DNA of 64,000 nt from Typha latifolia (Eukaryota > Streptophyta > Magnoliopsida > Poales > Typhaceae), in assembly GCA_019914945.1 (NCBI GenBank), contig CM034110.1, positions 10,394,808 through 10,458,807 on the forward strand, in the 5' to 3' direction. Below the pieces are notes generated by a model. It saw only the letters and a list, made by a program, of their open reading frames with translations. It made no database searches and had not been told where the DNA came from. Of this stretch, positions 35,191-47,440 are shown piece after piece (the stretch's first letter is position 1; every line of letters begins with the position of its first letter). A program made the translations under genes and the position numbers.

Positions 35191-38100
35191 CTATATGCAA
35201 CTCGAGTCCCTCCCAAAAATGAATCGACGCGTCCAATCAGATATTACCAATGCCCTTGTGCGCCAACTCACTTGTTTGCTGGATAGAAGAAAAAGAATCT
35301 TATAAATTATCAACCATGTCAAGTCCTAACAAGATAAAACTTTCAGCAATGAAACAATTGGCATGCATATGTTAAGCTGAAGGATTGAAAGAGATGCATC
35401 CTGCAAAACAATACAAGTACTATCTGGTGGGTTGAAAAGAAAACATTATACCTAGCATACACGGAATACCAGAGCCACTGAGTGCTGTGACCAATGGAGA
35501 TCCAATCTCCTGGGAGCTGTGCAGCTGCCTGCTCTCCGCCTAAAGGGGCAAATTGACCAAAATGCTTATAGCTGGGAGAATGGAACAAAGGAAAACAATA
35601 CATCAAATGAAAAGGGACCAAGCACACAAAATTAAGCTGGGATTAGATTGATTAGACACATGGTTGTTTACTTGGTTGATTTGATCATGTATGAGAAGGA
35701 ATTAAATTTTATAGAAGATTAAAGCACATCAAGCAATTTGAAAACACAGAGATTGGAGAAAAAAAACAGAATAATACATGAACACGTACCAGAAGGGACG
35801 AAAGTGATGACGACCTGATTCTGTAATTCGCAGTGGACCTTCAGGAGTCTGCTCACTATCCTTCATTTTGTTAAAACATCTAGCGAGATAATTTCCTTGT
35901 TGTGCAGCAACCTACCCCAAATATTCAAAACTTAGTCATAGAAAGACGAGCGCAATGGATATCTAACAAATAAGGGCTTATTTAAATTTCTTTCACTACT
36001 TTTGTCATCATTATGTGAAAGAGGTAATCCATTTTGTGAAGATAAATAGTCACCTGAGCAGTTGCTGGAAGACTTTTGACCTGTGAATCCACGTTAGCAA
36101 GAGCCTTTTTGAACTCTTCAATGTCCAGTTCTATAGATTCCTTTTGAACATCACCTTCGGCACCCTTTAACAAATCAACAATGCCACTCATTTGATTGCT
36201 TTTCAAGTAGAGTTCCACTTGAGGATATCTTATACAAATATCTTCTAAAACATCTTGGATTTCTTTCAGAGTCAGTTTTCCAGAATTGTCTTTGTCTGCA
36301 ACCTCAAAAATTGCCGTGATGTCCTCCTGGAAGCATATAGGCATTCAGCTCAACTAAAATTCTTTTTAGATGAAAGTCTCAAGATACAGTACAACTACAA
36401 TTGGATGATTCATATTGACGTATTTCTGATTACTTGTTGATATTCTCAGAATTTTTACTGTCATCTTTTCTAGAAACTTGCTAATGGTCACTTTATATTC
36501 CCAATGCAAAGATACTGAACCTTTTAAAAATGCACATTGAAAGTGATAAGCTATATAGTGACTGTGAACCATACCATTACTTTCCGTTGATTAATCGTAG
36601 CACAATCACCAATTGCATAAACACCATCACATTCATGGACTCTCAGCCATTCATCAGTTGCTAAGACACGCCTATTGGCCTGTGCAAATCGAAACAAGAC
36701 TAAACAGCCATAGTAAAAGAGACTACTGTAAAATCAAGAGAATTACATTAGTAAAAGAAACAGTAAGTGAAGATCCATTAAACCTGACCAATTTGTTTCA
36801 TGAAATCCATCATAACAGGACGTGTCCCAATACCAGTAGACCAAACAGCCATTCCATATGGCACGGAAAATTCTCCAGCAGTTGCATTTTTCATGGTGAT
36901 CAAGTTATCAGTAACATTTACAACCTTAAATCCTGTTTTGACTTCAATTCCATCTCTGCGGAACTTCTCTTCAGCAAAGTTTGTTACCCGTTTGTCGAAC
37001 CTTTGTAATACAACCACAATACAATAAAGGAGGTCAGGGAGGAAGCTGTAGGTACTTGTAAAAGCTAAAATTTCAAAAACATACAGTGATAATGAAAATC
37101 AACAATCAAATCTACAAAACACTATTTAGTGGATTATTCAAAGAGAACTTCTTTTTGAAACTACTATATTTCAAAGAGAACCTCTCACTCGAAATAATAA
37201 GATCATTAAGCATGCCTTACATGGTCAATATATGCTCTCCATGTTGAATGACTGATATCTTCACTAGGTCTCTTGTTGCAGGATAAAGCTTAGCCAAATC
37301 CTCAGAAACAAAATCATGCAACTCTGCAGCAAATTCAACACCAGTAGGACCACCGCCGATGACTACAAAATGGAGATTGTTCTTCTTCTGTTCTTCATCA
37401 AGGTAGGGAAGGTTGGCCCTTTCAAAGCATTCCATCACACTTCTCCGAATCTTCTGAGCATCCTCTATTTCCTGCATATACTATTGACAATGTGAAAGTT
37501 CTGACACAATGGGCAACCAGTATTCCCAAGCTAAACTATCAAATAGACAAGGGCAAAAAAGTGTGATAAAGGCAAGCAAGCCCTGTACCCAACGCCGATT
37601 TGCTTCAAGAAGCTTGAAATATTCTTATATTTCTTAGAATATTTACAGCCTTTTCTGGTGAAAATTCAAATTCAAAGAATCCTTGCAGTGAACTAAGTGT
37701 ACCTTCAAAAAGTGGCAATGATCCACCACACCAGGGGTGTTAAATGTATTAGTCCTTGCTCCAACTGCAAGCACTAGGTAATCATAATCAACTGCAAATT
37801 CACCAGTTCCATCCAAATTTGTGCCAACATTAGAACGACAATAAACTTTCTTGTTTGTTGCGTCGATTTTGAAGCACTCAGCTTCCCAAAACTTAATGTC
37901 TCCCTTTTTCTGCCAAAGTAATAAAAGAACAAGCTGAGAACTAGTTTATTAACAGGAATTTCAGCACATAAAAATTGTTAATCTCTGTGATTAAATATAA
38001 TATTATAGATCAAATGGAAACAAAGCAACAAATGATATAGCCAAGTGACTGTAAAGAACAAAATCACAAGAAAAATAAATAATTAGCAAACCGTCAGGTA

Positions 38101-38946
38101 ACCATATAGTTCTGGTAATAGTATCAAAAAGTGTAACTAAGATTAAGATTTTAGACGGACGGGTGGTAGTATTTGAGAATAACAAAATGGCCAGAAGACA
38201 AGAGAATCATAATTGGCCAATAATGCGCAACAGCTCAATTAATCATACCTTTCTTATTATTCTGCGTATTGGCTCAACGATACTGCGTGGTTCGACAGTT
38301 CCACATGTGACGCTTGGGAGCAAAGGGGTAAAGGCAAAGTAATTACGAGGAGATATAACTTGGACGTCGTACAAGGTGCTATCCAGATTCTTCAAGAAGG
38401 TTGTGCCAGCCCAGCCAGTTCCAAGCACCAACACCTTCTTCTTCTTAGGAGCTGGTTGAGATGCCTCGATTGCATTATCCGACTTCGAGTCAGCATATGC
38501 CACAAGGCCTCCACTACTGCAGAGTTAGCGCAAACTACAACAATAAAATCGCAATTTTTCTTTTTTTGAAAGTTGAAAGAGAAATCCGCACATATTTAAA
38601 AAAAAAATAAAGAACTGAAATATGCAAGCTTGATTACTGAAAGGCGCTAAAACTGAATCATTACAGCAAATCCAGGTACAATTTCATAGAGATCTAATGA
38701 GAATTTGACTCATTTCCCATCTAAATTGCACATAATTGGAGGCAGAAGGAGAAAATTTGATGGGGGAAGAAACGATTGATTGGATTTAGAAGTGGCAAGG
38801 TCAAAGCATAAAAGGATGTAAATAGAGAGAGAGAGAGAGAAAGAGAGAGGTTACCTCGCGGCAAGGACGACGATGAACTTAGAGATGGTGGGTCGAGTGT
38901 TGAAGGCTCGGGCGGCGCCGTCGAAGAAGAAGGCGGAGAACCGCAT
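35191..38946 (-). CDS. NDB: External alternative NAD(P)H-ubiquinone oxidoreductase, NDB2-type, copy 1 (Gln265)
   Basis: Ten exons in phase: 38946-38855, 38516-38249, 37909-37703, 37471-37221, 37000-36784, 36679-36575, 36326-36054, 35911-35790, 35571-35452, 35278-35191. They give 580 residues. The flavoprotein sits on the outer face of the inner mitochondrial membrane and passes electrons from cytosolic NAD(P)H to ubiquinone without proton pumping. Seen are an FAD fold ([14 protein letters not shown], Gly63/65/68), an NAD(P)H fold ([15 protein letters not shown], Gly228/230/233), one intact EF-hand loop ([12 protein letters not shown], 391-402) and the C-terminal [27 protein letters not shown]. 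Overall wording (QRKVMED, TDEWLRV) is NDB2-like. The end of the second NAD(P)H strand reads SVIQHGEH, with Gln where NDB2 enzymes have Glu, which suggests NADPH use. A splice-junction codon makes Cys in PFCYKHF, where copy 2 has Ser. Confidence 0.94.
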
Positions 38947-40823
38947 TCCCACGAGCGGGGAAAGAGAGAAAGATCTTCTCCACTATTTTGCCCCCTTTTG
39001 CTCGTTGGTCTTCGTTGTTATTTCTGTACAACAACTGCTGACATTTTTTAACAATCGAGTCTTGGGACCACTGCAAAGGTCCAACAATAATAACATTTGG
39101 CTGCTAACTGTGTGTTAAAATAACTCTTCAAGAATATATTTTTTATCAGACTAACTTTTATTATTATCGCAAGGAAAAGAAAGTAAAGTCGAGAGATCAA
39201 ATTAATTCCTACCCGTCTTCAAGCAATTTCATCGACCCTCTAGTCTGTAGATGGATCGTCTAATCGTATCAATCTGACACTTTGGTTCCTCTTTTATTAT
39301 CTAGTCATAATTATGCGCTAGAAATCTTGGAGGATGCTACCTTTTTTCATATAATATGGAAGAAATTAAATGGAAACATGATGATTAAAAATCAACCAAC
39401 GAACAAGTAACAAACCCAGCATATATTACTGAAGAAAAGCTTGCTATACACTTGGCCAATAATTAAGACGAACCAGTAACAACAATAAAATAAGAGGTTT
39501 AGTATATAGTAGAACTCAATGTTTATGCAAGATCAATAAGAAGTCCAAACTCTCAATGATCTATCTACTGATGCTGTAGTCAATGCATACAGGAAAGGCA
39601 TAGAAAGCCTACTGCAAGAAAATAAATTCAACAAGAAGAAAGTGGATTCAAAAATAATTTTATGCCTCACAAGTATATGTTGATGTCATAAAGTACTGCT
39701 TCACCAAGTAGGTTCTCCCTGCAAGCAGGGACTTGGAATAAGGGGTTCCACTCAATCTAATGAGACTAACAGATTATATATGTATTTCGTAATAGGCACC
39801 TCAGCTTACCTCTGCCAAACACTCTCAAAATGGAAGTAATACAATAGTTAAACATCATATGTAACTAATAAGTCTTCCAAACATGAACGAAGGCTCAGCA
39901 TTTGTCAGCTTTTCAATCACGAATTATCTGAAGCAGAACTAGCATTTAAAGCGGATTAATTTTATCACCATAGTCCATCAAAACATCCACCAAAACTAGA
40001 CCTTGAATAAGCTCAAACATGTTGTTCAACTACAGTACAAACATGAACAAGCACAGATAAGAGTTAACACGGTTGAGCCCTTCTTTTGCTCTGGTTGATT
40101 CTATGATGCATGACTGGATCACCATAAGATGTGAAGAAGGTGTCTCTACTCTAGTTTTTGGTATATAAACCACTTCAGTTTCTGTCCTAATACTGAAAGT
40201 CTATAATTCTTTGCCTTCAGTTGAATCTGAAAGAGGTTATTCCAACTTTTTTTAAAGTTTAAATGCTGTAGTTGCAACAACCTGGATAAAGTGATGCGAA
40301 CTGCATGTGTGTAAATTGGATAGTTCCTTGGATATAGTAGGCTGCCTTTGCTAACTTGCAACATTTCTAAATGCAGGTCCCTCTTGCTTGTATAACCTCA
40401 GTGCTTTTGTGATATTGGATTGACAGTTGAATGTCAGAACAACATAATTCAGAAAAAGAGTCATACAATGGAGAAAAAGCCTGCAATCTTGTGAAGAATA
40501 ATGTGGATGGTGAGGTTCTCTGGAGGAAGCCACCGATGCCATCTTTTGGGAGCCTTAGTAGTTTATAACTTACATAATATCAAAAACACATCTAGTAATC
40601 AAAGTTACTAGAAGAATAATTATTGCTCTTAGTTTTACATAACAGGTAAAAAAAAAAATCAACAAGACGACAACAATAGATTATTTCTTTCTCAAGCAAT
40701 CAATAGGCAAGCATCTGAAGGAAAAAAGAGGACATCAGAACTGGTGATCAAAATAATCGAGGACTTCTGCAGTTCAGTAGCTGATAATCTGACAGAAGAT
40801 CTGTTCACATTAGTGATACCTAA
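38947..40823. other. Region between the two NDB copies
   Basis: Promoter side of NDB copy 1, then a block (39500-40085) that recurs at 46950-47690, then the start of duplication unit 2 with the 3' flank of NDB copy 2. It holds one of three hairpin-like motifs (39704-39736). No gene is supported. Confidence 0.7.
39704..39736. repeat. Imperfect hairpin motif, copy A
   Basis: CCAAGT at the left pairs with ACTTGG at the right, and CCCTGC/GCAGGG pair around a two-base loop. The left arm carries seven unpaired bases (AGGTTCT). Related copies lie at 47136-47167 and 47395-47440. Confidence 0.6.
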
Positions 40824-43800
40824 CTATATGCAACTCGAGTCCCTCCCAAAAATGAATCTACGCGTCCAATCAGATATCACCAATGCCCTTGTGCGCCAAC
40901 TCACTTGTTTGCTGGATAGAAGAAGAAGAATCTTATAAATTATCAACCATGTCAAGTCCTAACAAGGTAATACTTTCAATAAAGAAACAATTGGCATGCA
41001 TATGTTAAGCTGAAGGATTGAAAGAGATGCAAGCCTGCAAAACAGATACAAGTACTATCTGGTGGGTTGAAAAGATATTATACCTAGCATACACAGAATA
41101 CCAGAGCCACTGAGTGCTGTGACCAATAGAGATCCAATCTCCTGGGAGCTGTGCAGCTGTCTGCTCTCCGCCCAAAGGGGCAAATTGACCAAAATGCTTA
41201 TAGCTGGGGGAACGAAACAAAGGTATAAAATACATCAAATTAAAAAGGATCAAGCACGTACAATTAAGCTGGGATTCGATTGATTAGACGCATGGTTGTT
41301 TACTTGGTTGATTTGATCATGTATGAGAAGAAATTCAATTTTATAGAAGATTAAAACACATTAAGCAATTTGGGAACACAAAGATTGGAGAAAAGCACAA
41401 GAGATAGGCAGGTACCTGAAGGGACGAAAGCGATGACGACCTGTTTCCCTAATTCGCAGTGGACCTTCAGGATTCTCCTCACTATCCTTCATTTTGTTAA
41501 AACATCTGGCAAGATAATTTCCTTGTTGCGCAGCAACCTACCCCCAAATATTGGAAAATTAGTCAGAGAAAGTCGAGAGCAATTGATATCTAACACATAC
41601 TTCCATAAACTGTCACAATTTATGTGAAAGAGGTAATCCAGTTTGTGAAGATGAATAGTCACCTGAGCCGTTGCTGGAAGACTTTTGACTTGTGAATCCA
41701 CGTTAGCAAGAGCCCTTTTGAACTCTTCAATATCCAGTTCTATAGATTCCTTTTGAACATCACCTTTGGCATCCTTTAACAAATCAACAATGTCACTCAT
41801 TTGCTTGCTTTTCAAGTAGAGTTCCACTTGAGGATATCTTATGCAAATATCTTCTAAAACATCTTGGATTTCTTTCAGAGTTAATGTTCCAGAATTGTCT
41901 TTGTCCGCAACCTTAAAAATTGCCGTGACGTCCTCCTGGAAGCATATATAAGCATTCAGTACAACTGCAGTCAGATAATTCATGTTGACATAAATCTGAC
42001 TACTTGATATTCTCAGCATTTTTTACTGTCATCCTTTTCAGAAACTTGTTAGTAGTCACGTTATATTCCCAATTCAAAGATAATAAACCTTTCAAAATGC
42101 ACATTGAAATTGATCGTGGTATGATGCGACTGTGAGCCATACCATTACTTTCCGTTGACTAATCGTAGCACAATCACCAATTGCATAAACACCATCACAT
42201 TCACGGACTCTCAGCCATTCATCAGTCGCTAAGACGCGCCTATTGGCCTGCGCAAACAGAGTGAAAGTAAAGTATTAGCATGCAGTGTCTAGCAAAATCA
42301 AGACAATCTCAGTAGTAAAAGAAACTGTAAGTGAAGATTCATTAACCTGACCGATTTGTTTCATGAATTCCATCATAACAGGACGTGTCCCAATACCAGT
42401 AGACCAAACAGCCATTCCATATGGCACAGAAAATTCTCCAGCAGTTGCGTTTTTCATGGTGATCAGGTTATCAGAAACTTTTAAAACCTTGAATCCTGTT
42501 TTGACTTCAATTCCATCTCTGTGGAACTTCTCTTCAGCAAACTTTGTTATCCGTTTGTCAAACCTTCGTAATACAGCCATAAAACAATAAAGGATTCAGG
42601 GAGGAAGCCACAGGTTCTTGTAAATGATACACATAAAAAACATACAGTGATAATGACAATGAAAAATCAATTCCATACAATACTATTTTAGTGGATTATT
42701 CAAAGAGAACTTTCTTTTGAAACTAATACATTTCAAAGATAACCTCTTATCCGAAATATAAGATCATTAAGCATGCCTTACATGGTCAATATGTGCTCTC
42801 CAGCTTCAATGACTGATATCTTCACTAGGTCTCGAATTGCAGGATAAAGCTTAGCCAAGTCCTCAGAAACAAAATCATGCAACTCTGCAGCAAATTCAAC
42901 ACCAGTAGGTCCACCACCAACGATTACAAAATGGAGATTCTTCTTCCTCTCTTCTTCATCAATGTTAGGAAGGTTGGCCCTTTCAAAGCAGTCCATCACA
43001 CTTCTCCGGATTTTCTGAGCGTCCTCTATTTCCTGCATGTGTGTATTAATGACAATGTGAAGTACTTACACAATGGGCAACCAGTATCAAATATACAATT
43101 TAAAAGCTTGATTCTAGTGAACATCCAGACACAGAATGGCAAATCAAAATGACATAAAAGGAGTGATGATAAATAGATAATTTCTTGAACTGATACCAAC
43201 TATTCCCTGATGCCCTGAGAATGTAACTAGAAAGTGTGTTATAAGTCAGCAAGCCCTGTACCCGATGCTAATTTGCTTTAAGACTCTTGAAATAAATATT
43301 TTTGCGACCGCAATATTTGCAACAACCTGCGATGACTTTTTAAGTCATTGCAAATACTTTTTGTGATGCATTTTCTTTTTATTTGCCACACACATAGAAT
43401 GTCACAAGAATTTAATTTTGTTGCAGTGAATGAACTAAGTGTACCTTCAAAAAGTGGCAATGCTCTACCACACCAGGGGTGTTAAATGTGTTGGCCCTTG
43501 CTCCAACTGCAAGCACTAGGTAATCATAATCAACTGCAAATTCACCAGTCCCATCCAAATTTGTCCCAATATTAGAACGGCAATAAACTTTCTTGTTTGC
43601 TGCGTCTATATTGAAGCACTCGGCTTCCCAAAACTTAACATCTCCCTTTTTCTGCCAAAGTAATATAAAGAACAATCTGAGAACTAGTTTATTAACAGGA
43701 TAAATGGCCCAGAAAAAATTTCAGTACATGAAATTTGCTCAACTCTATGATTAAATAAAACACATTATAAATCAAATGGACGCAAAGCAGGAAAAGATAT

Positions 43801-44690
43801 AGCCAAATTACTGTGTAAAGAACAAAATCGTAAGATGATAAGAGAAATAAATAATTATCAACCCTCACCCGTATACTACTGATAATATTATCAAAAATAT
43901 TGTAACTAAGATTAAGATTTTAGAGGGACTGGTGGTAGTATTTGAGAATAAGAAAACAGCCAAAAGACAGGAGAATCATAATTGGCAAATAATGTGCAAT
44001 AGCTCAATTAATCATACCTTTCTTATTATTCTGCGTATCGGCTCAACGATACTGCGTGGTTCGACGGTTCCACATGTGACGCTTGGAAGCAAAGGGGTAA
44101 AGGCAAAGTAATTACGAGGTGATATCACTTGGACGTCGTACAAGGTGCTATCCAGATTCTTCAAGAAGGTTGTGCCAGCCCAACCAGTTCCAAGCACCAA
44201 CACTTTCTTCTTCTTAGGAGCTGTTTGAGATGCCTCGATTGCATTTTCCGACTTCGAGTCAGCATATGCCACAAGGCCTCCACTACTGCAGAGTTAGCAC
44301 AAATTACATCAATAAAATCGCTTTTTTTTTTGTTTTGAAAGTTGACAGAAAGATCCGCAGATAATTGAATAAATATCTAAAATATGCAAACTTGATTACT
44401 GAAAGAAATGAAAGGCGCTAAAACTGAATCAGCACAGTAAATCCAGCTACAATTTCATACAAATCTAAAGAGAATTTGTCTCATTTCACATCTAAATTTC
44501 ACATGATTGGAGGAAGAACGGGAAAATTTGATGGGCACGAAACGATTGATTGGTGGCAAGGAAGTATAAAACGACGGAGAGAGAGAGAGATAGGTTACCT
44601 CGCGGCAAGGACGACGATGAACTTAGAGATGGTGGGTCGATTATTGAAGGCTCGGGCGACGCCATCGAAAAAGAAGGCGGAGAATCGCAT
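40824..44690 (-). CDS. NDB: External alternative NAD(P)H-ubiquinone oxidoreductase, NDB2-type, copy 2 (Glu265)
   Basis: Ten exons with the same lengths as copy 1: 44690-44599, 44285-44018, 43651-43445, 43032-42782, 42563-42347, 42247-42143, 41935-41663, 41537-41416, 41203-41084, 40911-40824. They give 580 residues. The same domains are present: FAD fold GTGWAG, NAD(P)H fold [15 protein letters not shown]-hand [12 protein letters not shown] and a full C-terminus. Here the end of the second NAD(P)H strand reads SVIEAGEH, keeping the acidic residue of NADH-using NDB2 enzymes. The start [10 protein letters not shown] followed by an Arg-rich, hydroxylated stretch is consistent with mitochondrial import. 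Both copies look functional: no stops, shifts or lost splice sites. The pair arose by the segmental duplication described around it. Confidence 0.95.
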
Positions 44691-47135
44691 TCTGGCGATC
44701 TTAGAAAGAGAGAGATTCTTCTTCTTCTTCTTCTTCTTTTTCCGTTCGTTAGAGAGAAAGAGGAACTTTTTATTGCTTTGTTCGTTGGTCTTCGCTGTTT
44801 ACGTCTGATATTTTCACACCGACTCATGGAAACTTGGCGGCCAATGGAAAATGCTTTACGAGTATTGTTTATGAACACGTGTCAAAGTTGGCGAGGCCAC
44901 GTTTTTGCTGTCCAGGAGAGGTATATGAAATATCGTACGACGGTGGCGGGTTAAATTTGAAAGTGTTATCTCAATGGAACAAAATGCTGGGTAAAAATAA
45001 ATAAATAAATAAATAAATAATGAGACATATATATATATATATTTTTTTTTTTTAACAAGCACGCTGAGTGAAGCAACAGCAGCTGTTAATTCCATTTTGT
45101 TTTTATTTAGAGGTAATTCCCTTTATACAACAGCTGACGTATTCCAGCATATTCCCTGTCAATCATATGTGGGAGACTGTGGAGAAAAGCCTATCATCGC
45201 TCATATATTTATTTAATTTTAAATAATTAAAAAAGAGTTGTTGTTTGACTTTGTTTACCAGCAGGAAGGTGCAAGCGAACGATCATCCATTTGTCCTTGC
45301 CTCCAACTTTATGGAGTCGGAGTCAGGGAAAAAAGGTAAAGAGAAAGCGAGACCCTCGAGATAGATCGTATATGCTCTTGTTAACCGTCTTCTTTCAGTT
45401 CCAGAGACCAGGGACCAGGGGGGTTCACGTTGTAATTAATTAAGATGTCCAACCGCCAACTTTGAAACCCATCCATCGGTCAACATCAATGTTTGACGGG
45501 TCCGCAACTTCTGGAACATTATATTATTTCATCGACCCCAAATCTCCTGACCCATGTAAGCAAGCGACTCGGATGCCCCAATTCCAATGGTTCGTCATAA
45601 ACACTTTGATTCCTCTTTTATTGGAGGATGGTCAACAACCTAGCTTCTGCTCGGGCCAAGCTGGTAAATGATAGATATTTAAAGTCCTCATCCCCCTTTT
45701 TTTTCCCCTCCTCTACGCGGAATGTGTCATAGGGTTTGAAAATCTATCTTGCAAATCAAGGATTACTTCTATAATAATGTCTGGCCAGTATTTGAGACAG
45801 TGCAAGGCCTAGTTGGGCCAACTTTGTGATGCATGAGAGCTTGGCTTTTTAAGAGCACCAAGATTTTAGGTTCAAAAAAATTATCGAGCCTAGTTGAGCC
45901 ACGCTCATGTTTAGTTTAACATCTCCATCGTATTTTGGTTCATCTTCAATAAGGCTAGATATAGCTTCCTATCTATAATGGTGAATACTTTCATGCTTTC
46001 GCTCCTTAGTAGATACCAACTCTTTTGTTTCTAGATCAATCACCGTTCACACCACTCCATCTCCACCACTAAAGCTTTGTTCACTCACTAGTTCTCCACC
46101 ATTCAAGCTCCATTCCTCATCTTCAACAACCATGAGCCCAGCCAAAAGAAAAAAAAAAATCAGCCGAGCCGAACTCATTCATATACACCCTACTAATTCG
46201 ACTGCCCATTCCAATTTTTTATCCACACAGTAAGGTAACCCGCCAATTTTTAGATCTTGCTATCCTTCATCTAAAGGATTGCAAGTAACAACCAAACACT
46301 TACATTAGCAATCGCAATAAAACCAAACAGTTGTGCTCAATTATAAGCACAAGGTTGAACATATCTTTGAAAGCTCGGAGGATGGTAATTAATTTATATA
46401 AATATGGAAATAAAAATACATGGAAAAACAATGATTGCGAAAAAATTGTAAGCCGCTTACAACTAAAAAGATACACCCGAATCACTATAACACAACACTC
46501 AAGACAGTCAGAACAAAACAATTACGATACTTTACATGCGTATTGTGAAAGAGCCTTATTCCATAGAATTCAATCATCTCCAAATGAACAACGAAGTAAC
46601 ATTCAAGCTTTGCTGCAACACGCAAAATCTTCTCAAGTGACTACATACCCTGGAAGAGAGTGACATTAACTGCAATGCTTAACATTAGATCATCACTAAA
46701 ACTATATCAAACATTCTCTTTCAGATTTTGCAAAAATCAACCAAAGAACTAAGGTGAAGTACAAGTGTACAACACACAACTATTTGATTTTATTTTTATT
46801 TAAAAAAAAAAGAGTTTTTCTAAATATCTAAATGTTGTGCCGTTATTTAACTCCAAATCTCATTAAATAAGAGAAGAAGCTGATGACAACACTCAATATC
46901 TGAGTTTTTCAGCCTCAACGCTAATCAAACTCAAACGCGAGGATAGTAAAACTCAATGTTTGCACAAGATTACTAAGTATATACTCAATGATCTATCTAC
47001 TGATGCCGTCATCAGTACAATCAGGAACCTCATAGAACCCTAGTACGAGAAAATTAATTCAATAAGGACATAGTTCACTGAAAAATATTTTTTTTGCCTC
47101 AGAAGTATCTGTTGATGTCATAAAATGCTGCTTCA

Positions 47136-47167
47136 CCAAGTAGGTTCTCCTGCAAGCAGGGACTTGG
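47136..47167. repeat. Imperfect hairpin motif, copy B
   Basis: Differs from copy A by one missing C in the left arm. It lies in the block of unit 2 that corresponds to copy A in unit 1. Confidence 0.6.
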
Positions 47168-47394
47168 TTCCACAACACATCCATTTTGCAGACAAATCAT
47201 CATTAGCAATAATTTGCTAGATAAAATATTCCACTCAATCTTATGAGATTTAAGAGATTACATGTATTTCCTAGTAGACACCTTAACCGAACTCTTCCTA
47301 ACATTCTCGAAGTGACAAGTGTTCCAAAATACTCGATAGATTTTATAATAATGATACCTCAGGTTAGTCCATTTATGTCATTTGAATGTAGGAA

Positions 47395-47440
47395 CTCCAA
47401 GTAGGTTCTCCCTGTATAACAGGGTCTTGGAGCAACCTAC
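47395..47440. repeat. Imperfect hairpin motif, copy C
   Basis: CTCCAAG (47395-47401) pairs with CTTGGAG (47426-47432), CCCTG pairs with CAGGG, and GTAGGTT (47401-47407) is complementary to AACCTAC (47434-47440). It shares CCAAGTAGGTTCTCCCTG with copy A but has a different loop. Confidence 0.55.

Larger units (their letters stand above)
33935..40088. repeat. Segmental tandem duplication, unit 1 (contains NDB copy 1)
   Basis: The unit begins in the 3' flank of the SLGP gene (CTATGATGCATGACTT) and ends near TTAACACGGTTGAGCC at about 40070-40085. Unit 2 begins just after with CTATGATGCATGACTG and ends near 47690 with TTAACACGGTTGGCTC. NDB exons, introns and both flanks match in order between units. 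Boundaries are read by eye, to within some tens of bases. Confidence 0.8.
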
